From an uncultured Prevotella sp. (lineage in GTDB: Bacteria > Bacteroidota > Bacteroidia > Bacteroidales > Bacteroidaceae), in NCBI GenBank assembly GCA_947177775.1, contig CAMWVS010000015.1, positions 1 to 55,765 of the forward strand: a DNA stretch of 55,765 bases. The letters are read 5' to 3'. Both the position numbers and the translations under genes were made by a program. Under the pieces are notes generated by a model that was given only the letters and a program-made list of their open reading frames with translations, was not told the DNA's origin and made no database searches. How positions within the stretch are numbered: the first letter of the stretch is position 1; every line of letters begins with the position of its first letter. Below are positions 9,577 to 18,635 of this stretch, piece after piece.

Positions 9577-10404
9577 TTAGTTGACGGTCATGTGGAAACA
9601 GCCCTGCTTCACTTCATATTTAATATAGCAGCGTCCCTGTTCGCGGAAATCGCGCAAGACTTCGCTCAATACCCATTTAAGGGTATCGTTGCGGACCCTC
9701 CGACGTTCCTGGCCGTCAGGGTCTTCCACCGTTTTATATCTGTTGTAACAGATGTCAAACGTGGTGCCATAGAGATGACAACTATTCTCCGTGGCATTTC
9801 CGTTGCGGTTGCGCAGTTTCTGCACGTCGTCGCGTGTGCGCAGGACGCTTGTCACGATGATTTTGTGGAGCGGAATACCCTTTATCTGCAGACTGTCAAA
9901 ATAGGCCCGGCCTATGTCCTGCAACAGAACGGCCGCGCGCGGAACAAGATAAGGGATACTGCTGTTTAGCTTATCAACGTGAAAGTAGAGATTGCTGCCG
10001 ACATAGACAAGTTCATTCATACGGAGTTCCGCTTCCTTGCGGTCTTTCACCGGCGATACACCATAGCGCGCGGCGGCGGCCAACTGAACATTGTTACTGT
10101 CAGGAAAGACACCCTTGAACGAACTTACACTATAGATACGGTTCTTCCGTAGAGTGCCGTCAGGATTGAAAAAACACGTCTGACCTGATGATGACGGCAT
10201 GGGTGTCGCCTCCGAAAATGCCTGTTCGGATTTATCCTTCGCATAATCATGCAAAACCGGAATGTCCGTCTTTAATGTATCGGAAGCGGCCATAATCCTG
10301 TCGTCCTTATTTCCCGCAATATTCGGAAAGGCACATCTTGTAATAGCCAAAACAACAACTGCTGCAGCAAATCCTTGCTGATATCTTTTGGGTGTTATCT
10401 TCAT
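9577..10404 (-). CDS. DUF5715 family protein, M15-like peptidase fold
   Basis: A 275-residue protein with an uncleaved or weak N-terminal membrane signal (about residues 10-24, GFAAAVVVLAITRCAF, possibly a lipoprotein-type cysteine). The C-terminal half resembles DD-carboxypeptidases of family M15: VTSVLRT, then SCHLYGTTFDICY (pattern SxHxxGxxxD) near 210, and a final histidine in CFHMTV at about 271. These could supply two histidines and one aspartate for zinc. This matches DUF5715 as I know it. A role in trimming peptidoglycan peptides is an inference from the fold. The gene stands alone, convergent with addB, and the candidate -7 box at 10434-10441 fits its start. Confidence 0.78.
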   Translation of the reverse strand: MKITPKRYQQGFAAAVVVLAITRCAFPNIAGNKDDRIMAASDTLKTDIPVLHDYAKDKSEQAFSEATPMPSSSGQTCFFNPDGTLRKNRIYSVSSFKGVFPDSNNVQLAAAARYGVSPVKDRKEAELRMNELVYVGSNLYFHVDKLNSSIPYLVPRAAVLLQDIGRAYFDSLQIKGIPLHKIIVTSVLRTRDDVQKLRNRNGNATENSCHLYGTTFDICYNRYKTVEDPDGQERRRVRNDTLKWVLSEVLRDFREQGRCYIKYEVKQGCFHMTVN

Positions 10405-10433
10405 TTATAGGAAACCGTATGATATTTGTTACG

Positions 10434-10441
10434 CAAAAGTA
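10434..10441 (-). promoter_or_regulatory. -7 promoter box of the DUF5715 gene
   Basis: The minus strand reads TACTTTTG, matching TAnnTTTG, about 30 bp upstream of the ATG at 10404. A -33 TTTG at the right distance is not evident, so support is moderate. Confidence 0.45.
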
Positions 10442-11087
10442 CATAATAAATCTCAAAAAAAGTTCTATTCAGCTTGAAAAAAGGTTCAAATGTTTCTGAC
10501 TTCCTTTCTTTTGCCATATCAAAAATGTATTTCAGAACCTATACTGCGACTATGTTAAAGGAATTTTATAAGCTGTTAACATTTTCAGAAAATGCCTTAC
10601 AGTCAGCATAAAATCCTTGTGGACTTTCCGAAAAAATCTCTCTGCAGCCCGAATTTTCCACATTTTTGGCGTTTTTCTCAAAGCACTGATATCGTGACAG
10701 TTACAAGAAACAACAAATTCGTGACATTTCCTTTCCTGAGCAATAAGGCCCTCCTGGGGTTGCAGCGGGGCCCTTGTTGTCTTTCAACGGGGCGCTCGTT
10801 GCAACACAACAACGGCCCCATTGCAACCCCGGGAGGGCCTTATTGGTCGGAAGCAACCTCTCACTGCCCCTACTTTACCACTCCGCCGCCTTAAAACAGA
10901 GGGTGCAGGCAATCTGTTTTGAGATATTTTAAATGTTAAAAAAGCGCCAATTAACTTTACACACGGTATGGTTCCAATTTCCCTCCGCTTATTCCTCTGC
11001 CGCGGCCTACCGCGAGCCTTCACCGGCATATATCCTGTTTTTAAAACCTTTTTTTCTGTTTTATTCGTCTATTCCGTAGAATTTCTG
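10442..11087. other. Intergenic region with a large fold-back element
   Basis: About 650 bp without a supported gene between the divergent DUF5715 and phoH genes. Its first part is AT-rich; the middle holds the G+C-rich hairpin at 10741-10845; the rest shows nothing I can name. A 100-residue open frame at 10592-10894 runs through the hairpin and has no protein-like features. Confidence 0.6.
10741..10845. repeat. 105-bp G+C-rich fold-back element
   Basis: The whole element folds back on itself. The paired blocks, from the outside in, are 14 bp (10741-10754 / 10832-10845), 9 bp (10756-10764 / 10822-10830), 6 bp (10767-10772 / 10814-10819), 7 bp (10774-10780 / 10806-10812) and 5 bp (10785-10789 / 10797-10801), closing a 7-nt loop. 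Mismatches are symmetric, so 41 base pairs form. Base composition is far more G+C-rich than the AT-rich surroundings. The shape suggests a miniature or REP-like element rather than a simple terminator. Confidence 0.85.
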
Positions 11088-11095
11088 TAATTTTG
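11088..11095 (+). promoter_or_regulatory. -7 promoter box of the phoH unit
   Basis: TAATTTTG within TGTAATTTTGCA, the same 12-mer found at the rpoD and prfA promoters. Transcription would start near 11102. This excludes the TTG at 11093 as a start and supports the TTG at 11123. Confidence 0.6.
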
Positions 11096-11122
11096 CAACA
11101 GAATTTTAAAATTTTATATCAA

Positions 11123-12070
11123 TTGATAGAGAAGCATATCGTATTGGAGGACATTGACCCCGTGGTATTCTATGGAGTGAACAATGCCCACTTGCAAATG
11201 ATAAGGGCGCTTTACCCGAAACTGAGGATTGTGGCACGCGACAATGTGATACGCGTGCTTGGCGACGAGGAACAGATGTGTGCTTTGGAGGAAAGTGCAG
11301 AAAAGATGCGCCGCCACATCATGAAATTCAATACACTCAAGGAAGAAGATATTTTGAATATTGTCAAAGGTGAACGCACCAATGACGAATACCCGGACGG
11401 TGTTGTTGTATATAATATCTCAGGAAAACCGATAAAGGCTCGTGGCGAAAATCAGCAGAAACTGATTGATGCGTATAACAATAACGACATGATATTTGCC
11501 GTCGGCCCGGCCGGCACGGGAAAGACCTATCTCAGCATCGCCTTAGCCGTGAAGGCGCTAAAGGAAAAAAACATCAGAAAAATCATCCTTAGCCGGCCCG
11601 CTGTGGAAGCAGGCGAAAAGCTCGGTTTCCTGCCTGGTGATATGAAGGACAAAATAGATCCCTATCTGCAGCCGCTGTATGACGCTTTGGAAGATATGAT
11701 CCCTGCTGTGAAACTACAGGATATGATGGAAAAACATGTCATACAGATTGCCCCGCTTGCGTTCATGCGAGGACGGACACTCAGCGATGCTGTTGTCATA
11801 TTGGATGAAGCCCAAAACACGACACCGGCCCAAATACGTATGTTCCTCACTCGCATGGGATGGAACACAAAAATGATTATAACTGGTGACATGACACAAA
11901 TTGATTTGCCACGTGAGCAGAAAAGCGGATTGGTAGAAGCCCTCAACATCCTTGGTGATATAGAAGGAATTGGCGTGGTCAGACTGAACAAGAAAGATAT
12001 TGTCCGTCACAAACTGGTTACGAGAATCGTAAATGCATACGAGGCTTTTGACAAAAAACCAAGAGAATGA
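11123..12070 (+). CDS. phoH: PhoH family ATPase
   Basis: A 315-residue PhoH-like protein. Walker A is GPAGTGKT near residue 129; the stretch IILSRPAVEAGEKLGFLPGD follows; Walker B is VVILDEAQN near 223; ITGDMTQIDLP comes next, all typical of the PhoH ATPase core. The N-terminal region (FYGVNNA...PKLRIVARDNVIRVLGDEE) is a KH-like segment of the same family. Members are thought to act in RNA metabolism; the substrate is unknown. The start is inferred to be a TTG at 11123 (giving MIEKHIVLEDIDPV), because no in-frame ATG exists before residue 26 and the upstream TTG at 11093 lies in the promoter. It is followed by purC after 44 bp. Confidence 0.88.
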   Translation: MIEKHIVLEDIDPVVFYGVNNAHLQMIRALYPKLRIVARDNVIRVLGDEEQMCALEESAEKMRRHIMKFNTLKEEDILNIVKGERTNDEYPDGVVVYNISGKPIKARGENQQKLIDAYNNNDMIFAVGPAGTGKTYLSIALAVKALKEKNIRKIILSRPAVEAGEKLGFLPGDMKDKIDPYLQPLYDALEDMIPAVKLQDMMEKHVIQIAPLAFMRGRTLSDAVVILDEAQNTTPAQIRMFLTRMGWNTKMIITGDMTQIDLPREQKSGLVEALNILGDIEGIGVVRLNKKDIVRHKLVTRIVNAYEAFDKKPRE

Positions 12071-12114
12071 GACATCTCGCGAACACATATTAAAAACATA
12101 TAAACGACATAATA

Positions 12115-13065
12115 ATGAAAGCATTAACAAGAACTGATTTCAACTTTGAAGGACAGAAAAGTGTTTATCATGGCAAAGTGCGTGACGTCTATGATATCAA
12201 TGACGATTTGATGGTCATGGTGGCAACAGACCGCATCTCGGCTTTCGATGTCATCCTGCCGAAGGGTATTCCCTTCAAGGGTCAGGTGCTCAACCAGATT
12301 GCAGCCAAATTTCTGGATGCCACAAGCGACATCTGCCCCAACTGGAAACTGGCCACTCCGGATCCCATGGTGACCGTCGGTCTGAAATGTGAGGGCTTCC
12401 GCGTGGAGATGATCATCCGTTCAATCCTGACAGGTTCGGCATGGCGCGAATATCAGAAGGGATGCCGCGAAATATGCGGTGTCAAGCTTCCTGAGGGCAT
12501 GCACGAGAACGAGCGTTTCCCAGAGCCCATCATCACCCCGACGACAAAGGCCGACGAGGGACATGACATGAACATATCAAAGGAGGAGATAATCAGCCAG
12601 GGAATCGTGAGCGCAGAGGACTATGCTGTAATGGAGGACTATACGAGAAAGCTCTTTAGCCGTGGCCAGGAAATCGCTGCGCGTCAGGGCCTTATTCTTG
12701 TTGATACAAAATATGAATTCGGAAAGCGCGACGGCAAGGTCTATCTCATCGACGAGATTCACACTCCGGACTCCAGCCGCTACTTCTACGCCGAAGGATA
12801 CGAAGAAAAACTGGCCAAGGGCGAGCCTCAGAAGCAGCTCTCAAAGGAGTTTGTGCGCCAGTGGCTCATCGAGCATGACTTCATGAATGAGCCCGGTCAG
12901 ACCATGCCGGAGATTACCGATGAATATGCCGAAAGCGTGAGCGACCGCTACATCGAACTTTATGAGCACATCACCGGCGAGAAATTCGACAAGGCGGCCG
13001 AAGCCGGAGACATCGCCGCACGCATAGAAAAGAATGTGAGCGAATATCTCGCAAGCAGAAAATAG
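12115..13065 (+). CDS. purC: Phosphoribosylaminoimidazole-succinocarboxamide synthase (SAICAR synthase)
   Basis: PurC joins aspartate to CAIR in de novo purine synthesis, using ATP. The 316-residue protein begins with [29 protein letters not shown] split over the KVRDVY nucleotide-binding region (about 22-27) and the SAFD motif (about 41-44). It contains [20 protein letters not shown] near 100 and [15 protein letters not shown] near 195, with [14 protein letters not shown] near 215, the typical SAICAR synthase signature. The length matches the long bacterial form. It lies downstream of phoH and upstream of menG in the same direction. A second purine gene, purM, follows 1.7 kb later. Confidence 0.97.
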   Translation: MKALTRTDFNFEGQKSVYHGKVRDVYDINDDLMVMVATDRISAFDVILPKGIPFKGQVLNQIAAKFLDATSDICPNWKLATPDPMVTVGLKCEGFRVEMIIRSILTGSAWREYQKGCREICGVKLPEGMHENERFPEPIITPTTKADEGHDMNISKEEIISQGIVSAEDYAVMEDYTRKLFSRGQEIAARQGLILVDTKYEFGKRDGKVYLIDEIHTPDSSRYFYAEGYEEKLAKGEPQKQLSKEFVRQWLIEHDFMNEPGQTMPEITDEYAESVSDRYIELYEHITGEKFDKAAEAGDIAARIEKNVSEYLASRK

Positions 13066-13125
13066 AAAGCTGCCGGCGGTCACCTCCGAACAGGAAACAA
13101 CGCGGCTTTTCCCAAAACGAGAAAA

Positions 13126-13860
13126 ATGTATAAGCAAGAAGAAATCAAGCCATACGGACAGGAACGGGACAAAGGTGAACAGGTGGAGATGATGTTTGAC
13201 AACATTGCACCTACCTACGACACCCTTAACCACCGTCTGTCATGGAACATAGACAAGGGGTGGCGGCGAGAGGCCATACGGCAGCTCGCTCCACATACCC
13301 CCAAAACAATACTTGATATCGCTACCGGCACCGGTGACTTTGCCATAATGCAGGCCGAAATGCTACATCCGGAAAAGATTTTGGGTGTGGACATCAGTTG
13401 TGGAATGATGGAAATCGGACGCAAGAAGGTCGCAGACAGAAAACTTGACGGTATAATCTCGTTCTCACGGGAAGATTGCATGCAGTTGTCTTTTGCCGAC
13501 GAATCGTTTGACGCAGTGACAGCCGCCTTCGGAATACGGAACTTTCAGCATCTTGATGTCGGATTGCGTGAGATGTGCAGGGTTTTGAAGCAAGGGGGAC
13601 ATCTGAGCATTGTCGAACTGACAACACCCGTCAGCTTCCCAATGAAACAGCTGTTCCAAATCTATTCCCACTCTTTCCTGCCCGTCTACGGACGTCTGAT
13701 ATCCAAGGACAGCAGCGCTTACAGCTATCTTACTGCCACTATCGAGGCATTCCCACAAGGAGAGAAAATGGTCGGAATTCTGAAAAATGCCGGCTTCAGG
13801 GATGCTTCCTTCAAACGGCTGACATTCGGTATCTGCACGATGTATTTTGCAACAAAATAG
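13126..13860 (+). CDS. menG: Demethylmenaquinone methyltransferase
   Basis: A 244-residue class I SAM-dependent methyltransferase of the UbiE/MenG family. It has [21 protein letters not shown] near residue 30, motif [14 protein letters not shown] near 63, [18 protein letters not shown] near 85, and the family signature [21 protein letters not shown] near 135. It would methylate demethylmenaquinone, the last step of menaquinone synthesis, which is expected here because Bacteroidota use menaquinone. Its stop lies 15 bp before aroE, so the two are likely cotranscribed. Confidence 0.95.
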   Translation: MYKQEEIKPYGQERDKGEQVEMMFDNIAPTYDTLNHRLSWNIDKGWRREAIRQLAPHTPKTILDIATGTGDFAIMQAEMLHPEKILGVDISCGMMEIGRKKVADRKLDGIISFSREDCMQLSFADESFDAVTAAFGIRNFQHLDVGLREMCRVLKQGGHLSIVELTTPVSFPMKQLFQIYSHSFLPVYGRLISKDSSAYSYLTATIEAFPQGEKMVGILKNAGFRDASFKRLTFGICTMYFATK

Positions 13861-13875
13861 AAAGATATATTCAAT

Positions 13876-14658
13876 ATGGACAAATACGGTTTAATAGGCT
13901 ATCCGCTCGGGCACTCTTTCTCAATAAGCTACTTCAACCAGAAGTTTATTGACGAGGGTATCGACGCTCAATATGAGAACTTCGAGATACAGACGATTGA
14001 GGCTCTGCTCGAAGTTTTAAGTTCAAATCCGAACTTGAAAGGACTCAATGTGACCATTCCATACAAGCAGAAGGTCATCTCTTACCTCGACACTCTGAGC
14101 CCGGAGGCGCGTGCCATCGGAGCCGTCAATGTCATACGTGTGGAGCATGAGGGCAGTCGGACGATACTGAAAGGCTATAATTCTGATGTGATAGGATTCA
14201 CGCAGAGCATAGAGCCGATGCTTGAGAAATGGCACAAGAAAGCTCTGATATTGGGTACGGGCGGCGCGTCAAAAGCCGTAGACTACGGATTGAAGGCTCT
14301 CGGACTGGAAACCGTCTTTGTGAGCCGCTTCCAACGTCCGGGAACCATATTATATAAAGATGTGACACCGGAGATTGTGAAGGAGTATAACGTGATTGTC
14401 AACTGCACACCATGCGGAATGTATCCACACACGGATGAGTGTCCGGATCTGCCATACGAGGCAATGGACAGCCACACAATACTCTACGACCTCATCTACA
14501 ACCCCGATGAGACACTCTTCATGAAGAAGGGAGCCTTGCGCGGAGCCAACACCAAGAACGGCCTCGAAATGCTCCTGTTGCAGGCTTTTGCCAGCTGGGA
14601 GTTCTGGAACGGCAGCAGCAGTGGCCATACGGCACACCAATCCACGTCCAGAGAGTAG
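13876..14658 (+). CDS. aroE: Shikimate dehydrogenase
   Basis: AroE reduces 3-dehydroshikimate to shikimate with NADPH in the aromatic amino-acid and folate pathway. The 260-residue protein starts with YGLIGYPLGHSFSISYFN (substrate site, SxS). The catalytic lysine is in LKGLNVTIPYKQKV near residue 66. AIGAVNVI, the dinucleotide-binding loop LILGTGGASKAV near 122, and VNCTPCGMYP near 175 follow. The C terminus (NGLEMLLLQAFASWEFW) is also typical. The last residues (about 250-260) are serine- and histidine-rich and unusual, perhaps a variable tail. Confidence 0.96.
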   Translation: MDKYGLIGYPLGHSFSISYFNQKFIDEGIDAQYENFEIQTIEALLEVLSSNPNLKGLNVTIPYKQKVISYLDTLSPEARAIGAVNVIRVEHEGSRTILKGYNSDVIGFTQSIEPMLEKWHKKALILGTGGASKAVDYGLKALGLETVFVSRFQRPGTILYKDVTPEIVKEYNVIVNCTPCGMYPHTDECPDLPYEAMDSHTILYDLIYNPDETLFMKKGALRGANTKNGLEMLLLQAFASWEFWNGSSSGHTAHQSTSRE

Positions 14659-14753
14659 CGGCAAATCACGCGCGAAAGTAACCAAACGGACTGCCGATAG
14701 GCAACCGTGAGGCAACCGGCGGCAATTATTTCTATACTTACAGATTTTGAATC

Positions 14754-15923
14754 ATGGACAAGAACAATCGTTATATGATGCGCGGCGTCAGCGCCGCCAA
14801 AGAAGATGTGCACAATGCCATCAAGAATATAGACAAGGGAATATTCCCTCAGGCATTCTGCAAGATTATTCCCGATATCCTGGGAGGTGACCCAGAATAT
14901 TGTAACATCATGCACGCGGACGGCGCCGGCACAAAGTCGTCGCTCGCATATATGTATTGGAAAGAAACCGGCGATTTGAGCGTATGGAAGGGTATCGCCC
15001 AGGATGCGCTCATAATGAATACCGACGACCTGCTGTGCGTGGGAGCAGTAGACAACATCCTCGTTTCGAGCACCATCGGACGCAACAAGATGCTGGTGCC
15101 GGGTGAGGTCATATCTGCCATCATCAACGGTACGGACGAGCTGCTGTCGCAGATGCGCGACATGGGAATCGGCATCTATGCCACCGGCGGTGAGACTGCC
15201 GATGTGGGCGATTTGGTCCGCACGATAATCGTTGATTCCACCGTAACATGCCGCATGAAGCGCAGCGACGTCATTGACAATGCCAACATCCGTCCCGGAG
15301 ACGTCATAGTCGGATTGTCTTCCTGCGGTCAGGCGACATACGAAGACCGCTACAACGGAGGCATGGGCAGCAACGGACTGACAAGCGCCCGTCACGACGT
15401 GTTCGCCAAGTATCTGGCCGAGAAATATCCGGAGAGCTACGACCACGCCGTTCCGGAAGAACTTGTATATAGCGGAAACTATCGCCTTGACGACTCCGTT
15501 GAAGGCGCTCCAGTGACGGCCGGCCAGCTCGTGCTGTCCCCCACCCGCACCTACGCACCCGTCATAAAGCGCATCCTTGACGAATTGCGTCCGGAAATCC
15601 ACGGTATGGTCCACTGCACGGGAGGTGCCCAGACCAAGGTTCTTCATTTTGTCGGAGACAACTGCCACGTCATCAAGGACAACATGTTCCCCGTTCCGCC
15701 GCTTTTCCGCATCATCAGTGAACAGAGCGGAACAGACTGGAAAGAGATGTACAAGGTGTTCAACATGGGCCACCGCATGGAAATCTACGTAAGACCAGAA
15801 GTTGCAGACAAAGTCATGGAAATCAGCCGCAGCTTCAATATCGACGCCCGCATCGTCGGCCGAATAGAAGAAGGCAAGAAGAGCCTTACCATCAAATCAG
15901 AATTCGGCACTTTCGAATATTGA
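14754..15923 (+). CDS. purM: Phosphoribosylformylglycinamidine cyclo-ligase (AIR synthase)
   Basis: PurM closes the imidazole ring of AIR from FGAM with ATP. At 389 residues it is the longer Bacteroidota type. The HADGAGTKSSLAY stretch near residue 52 corresponds to the family's DGVGTK motif. IAQDALIMNTDDLLCVGAV near 82 matches the MxxNDxxxxGA signature in modified form. YATGGETADVGDLV near 142 corresponds to the GGETAEMP region. GDVIVGLSSCGQATYEDRYN follows, then MVHCTGGAQTKVLHF and VFNMGHRMEIYV in the C-terminal domain. The substrate-loop differences from the proteobacterial enzyme are family-wide as far as I know. It is preceded by 95 bp holding two direct copies of GGCAACCG. Confidence 0.92.
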   Translation: MDKNNRYMMRGVSAAKEDVHNAIKNIDKGIFPQAFCKIIPDILGGDPEYCNIMHADGAGTKSSLAYMYWKETGDLSVWKGIAQDALIMNTDDLLCVGAVDNILVSSTIGRNKMLVPGEVISAIINGTDELLSQMRDMGIGIYATGGETADVGDLVRTIIVDSTVTCRMKRSDVIDNANIRPGDVIVGLSSCGQATYEDRYNGGMGSNGLTSARHDVFAKYLAEKYPESYDHAVPEELVYSGNYRLDDSVEGAPVTAGQLVLSPTRTYAPVIKRILDELRPEIHGMVHCTGGAQTKVLHFVGDNCHVIKDNMFPVPPLFRIISEQSGTDWKEMYKVFNMGHRMEIYVRPEVADKVMEISRSFNIDARIVGRIEEGKKSLTIKSEFGTFEY

Positions 15924-16007
15924 AAGAACACACAGAGACATTCATTCCGACCTTTGGAAAGAACTTTGCGAAAAGCATGACTAGATTATGAATAAACACT
16001 GAGACTT

Positions 16008-16074
16008 CCCCGTATCATTCCCGGAAATCGGTAACAACAATCATGAAGTTGAGCCGTAGCCGGATGATATGGGG
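16008..16074 (+). terminator. Hairpin downstream of purM
   Basis: Arms 16008-16024 and 16060-16074 pair as 4 bp, a G-U, 6 bp, a 2-nt bulge, then 4 bp, with a loop of 35 nt. No strong uridine run follows; it may be a weak terminator or a processing site. Confidence 0.4.
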
Positions 16075-16100
16075 ATGTTTCCATTTCTGCGCTACCACGT

Positions 16101-16136
16101 TTTTCCGCTTCTCATGGCAGGCGGAAAACTTTATTC
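16101..16136 (+). terminator. Rho-independent terminator candidate after purM
   Basis: TTTTCCGC (16101-16108) pairs with GCGGAAAA (16121-16128) around a 12-nt loop, followed by CTTTATTC. Together with the hairpin at 16008 and a small 7-bp hairpin at 16144-16165 it fills most of the 375-bp gap before prfA. Confidence 0.5.
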
Positions 16137-16192
16137 ACAACCATTCAAGTCCCTTTTTACTTGAAATACAACAATTTATCGAATAAAAATTG

Positions 16193-16200
16193 TAATTTTG
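16193..16200 (+). promoter_or_regulatory. -7 promoter box of prfA
   Basis: TAATTTTG inside TGTAATTTTGCA, preceded by GAATAAAAATTG, a stretch also present just upstream of the lpxD -7 box. Leader length to the prfA ATG would be about 90 nt. Confidence 0.55.
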
Positions 16201-16298
16201 CAGCCAGAAAGCCGCACAATCATCACTTCCTTACGGCATTATGGTGAATTCCGGCGGCAACAAGAGCATATTCAGAACAAAACATAGATACAATATTT

Positions 16299-17411
16299 AT
16301 GCCAGAGAACAATAGTATATTGGAAAAATTAGACGGACTTGAAAGCCGATACGAAGAAGTGGCTACACTGATTACCGACCCCAACGTCATAGGCGATCAA
16401 GAGCGGTATGTCAAACTCACACGCGAGTACAAAGACCTCGGCGACATAATGGACGCCAGAAAGCGTTACATCGCCTGCCTTAACTCCATCAGAGAGGCAA
16501 AAGACATACTTGCCAACGAGACAGATCCGGAGATGAAAGAGATGGCACGCGAGGAACTGGCCGAGAACGAAAGCCTCCAACCGAAGCTGGAGGAAGAAAT
16601 CAAGATAGCTCTTGTCCCCAAAGACCCGGAGGACGCAAAGAACGTACAGATGGAAATCAGGGCAGGAACAGGAGGCGACGAGGCCGCGCTGTTTGCCGGC
16701 GATTTGTTCCAGATGTACAAGAGATTCTGCGACACAAAGGGCTGGAGCCTCTCTATCACAAGCGTCAGCGAAGGTGCCGTCGGCGGATTCAAGGAGATTG
16801 ACTTTGCCGTCAGTGGCGACGGCGTATATGGCATATTGAAATATGAATCCGGTGTCCATCGTGTCCAGCGCGTGCCTGTGACCGAATCAAACGGCCGCAT
16901 GCAGACCTCTGCCGCCACCGTTGCCGTTTTGCCGGAGGCCGACAAGTTCGAGGTCAGCATCAACGAAGGCGAAATCAAATGGGACACATTCCGCAGCTCA
17001 GGAGCCGGCGGCCAGAACGTGAACAAGGTTGAATCCGGAGTCAGACTCCGCTACATGTGGAAGAACCCCAACACGGGAGAAACGGAAGAAATACTCATCG
17101 AGTGTACAGAAACGCGCGACCAGCCGAAGAACAAGGAGCGCGCCCTCTCCCGACTGCGCACTTTCATCTACGACAAAGAGCATCAGAAATATGTCGACGA
17201 CATTGCCAACCGCCGGAAGACACTTGTTTCTTCGGGCGACCGTAGCGCCAAAATCAGGACCTACAATTTCCCGCAAGGACGCGTAACCGACCACCGTATC
17301 GGCTACACCACCCACGACCTTCAGGGCTTCCTCGGCGGAAACATACAGGACATGATTGACGCGCTCACCGTGGCAGAAAATGCAGAGAGAATGAAAGAAA
17401 GCGAATTGTAA
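16299..17411 (+). CDS. prfA: Peptide chain release factor 1
   Basis: RF1 recognises UAA and UAG stop codons and triggers peptide release. The 370-residue protein contains the PxT tripeptide as PVT within RVPVTESNGRMQTSAATVAV near residue 190, and the universal GGQ in SSGAGGQNVNKVESGVRL near 235. The glutamine there is the methylation site that triggers hydrolysis. The N-terminal helical domain and the C-terminal NFPQGRVTDHRIGYTTHDL are typical. RF1 rather than RF2 is supported by PVT in place of SPF and by the absence of a programmed frameshift. pyrF follows 111 bp downstream. Confidence 0.97.
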   Translation: MPENNSILEKLDGLESRYEEVATLITDPNVIGDQERYVKLTREYKDLGDIMDARKRYIACLNSIREAKDILANETDPEMKEMAREELAENESLQPKLEEEIKIALVPKDPEDAKNVQMEIRAGTGGDEAALFAGDLFQMYKRFCDTKGWSLSITSVSEGAVGGFKEIDFAVSGDGVYGILKYESGVHRVQRVPVTESNGRMQTSAATVAVLPEADKFEVSINEGEIKWDTFRSSGAGGQNVNKVESGVRLRYMWKNPNTGETEEILIECTETRDQPKNKERALSRLRTFIYDKEHQKYVDDIANRRKTLVSSGDRSAKIRTYNFPQGRVTDHRIGYTTHDLQGFLGGNIQDMIDALTVAENAERMKESEL

Positions 17412-17522
17412 AGCCAAGAGACCGCCAAAAGGCTGTTTCAACAATCCATCCCGACAAGCAATCAGAACAGGTCCTTCACGTCTGCAAACAAAGCACATGG
17501 AGGCCGCAAAACAATAAAACCG

Positions 17523-18347
17523 ATGAACAGAAAAGAACTGGTAGAGCAGATAAGAAGCAAGAAAAGCTTCCTCTGCGTGGGTCTTGATACTGACCTGAAA
17601 AAAATGCCCCAGCACCTTCTTGCGTGCGACGATCCGATATTCGAATTCAACAAGGCCATCATTGACGCGACAGCCCCCTACTGCGTGTCATACAAGCCGA
17701 ACCTTGCTTTTTACGAAGCATTCGGCGTGAAAGGCATGATTTCATTTGAGAAAACAATCAGCTATCTGAAGGAAAACTATCCCCATCACTTCATCATTGC
17801 AGACGCAAAACGCGGCGACATCGGCAACACATCCGCCATGTATGCACGCACGTTCTTCGGAGAATATGACATCGACGCACTCACCGTTGCCCCATATATG
17901 GGAGAGGACAGCGTGACACCGTTCCTGACATACGAGGACAAGTGGGTCATCCTGCTGGCACTGACTAGCAACAAGGGTAGCCATGACTTCCAGCTGACAA
18001 CAGACACTGAGGGCGAAAGGCTCTTTGAGAAAGTCCTGCGTGTCAGCCAGCAGTGGGGAAATGAGGAAAACATGATGTATGTCGTCGGAGCGACACAGGG
18101 CGAAATGTTCAAGGACATACGCAAAGTCGCACCGCGCCACTTCCTGCTTGTCCCCGGAGTCGGCGCTCAGGGAGGCAGCCTGCAGGAGGTCTGCAAATAC
18201 GGAATGACGGAAGACTGCGGCCTGCTTGTCAACAGCAGTCGCGGAATCATATACGCATCTTCCGGTGAGGATTTTGCGGAAGTTGCCGCACGCAAGGCCG
18301 AAGAGCTGCAGAAAGAAATGGAAAAGGAACTTGAAAAGATTCTGTAA
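17523..18347 (+). CDS. pyrF: Orotidine 5'-phosphate decarboxylase
   Basis: PyrF converts OMP to UMP, the last step of de novo UMP synthesis. The 274-residue protein is of the long subfamily (type 2). [14 protein letters not shown] lies at about residues 16-29; [16 protein letters not shown] follows; the catalytic [15 protein letters not shown] is near 94-108; AYMG-type [14 protein letters not shown] comes next; and [13 protein letters not shown] near 218 binds the phosphate. The terminator hairpin at 18380-18468 closes the unit. The far C terminus is lysine- and glutamate-rich. Confidence 0.96.
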   Translation: MNRKELVEQIRSKKSFLCVGLDTDLKKMPQHLLACDDPIFEFNKAIIDATAPYCVSYKPNLAFYEAFGVKGMISFEKTISYLKENYPHHFIIADAKRGDIGNTSAMYARTFFGEYDIDALTVAPYMGEDSVTPFLTYEDKWVILLALTSNKGSHDFQLTTDTEGERLFEKVLRVSQQWGNEENMMYVVGATQGEMFKDIRKVAPRHFLLVPGVGAQGGSLQEVCKYGMTEDCGLLVNSSRGIIYASSGEDFAEVAARKAEELQKEMEKELEKIL

Positions 18348-18379
18348 GTTTCTATATCCAGACAACAAAACCAAACCGC

Positions 18380-18468
18380 AAGGAGGCCGGGCACGCATGC
18401 TTATGACAACAGTATTGGTTTGCCGCTGTCCATAAGCATAAGCGCCCGGCTTCCTTTTCTTTTTTGTC
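18380..18468 (+). terminator. Rho-independent terminator of pyrF
   Basis: Arms 18380-18405 and 18431-18456 pair over 26 positions with 4 mismatches; the core GCCGGGC pairs with GCCCGGC. The run TTTTCTTTTTTG follows directly. It is a strong hairpin 32 bp after the pyrF stop. Confidence 0.85.
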
Positions 18469-18525
18469 ATCATCCGATTCCGTCTCTTTAGGGCCGTACC
18501 TTCAACACGTTGACGCAATCAGAGG

Positions 18526-18578
18526 GCGTTTTCCGCAACACCATTATCAACCGGCGTCACTACTTTCTGCGAAAACGC
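18526..18578. repeat. Inverted repeat in the pyrF-lpxD gap
   Basis: GCGTTTTCCGCA (18526-18537) pairs with TGCGAAAACGC (18568-18578) with one bulged base, around a 30-nt loop. No uridine run follows. Confidence 0.6.
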
Positions 18579-18635
18579 TGCAGGATAAAACTGTAAACTA
18601 CGGACGAACCCCAAAAATCTACGCACGAAAAATAA

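Noticed and set aside
10592..10894. A 100-codon frame across the G+C-rich hairpin
   Set aside because: It reads through both arms of the fold-back element, and its residues follow the repeat, not a protein pattern.
14496..15773. A 425-codon open frame on the minus strand opposite aroE and purM
   Set aside because: It lies wholly opposite two clearly recognised genes, has low-complexity composition and no family similarity; it is a shadow of the purM reading frame.
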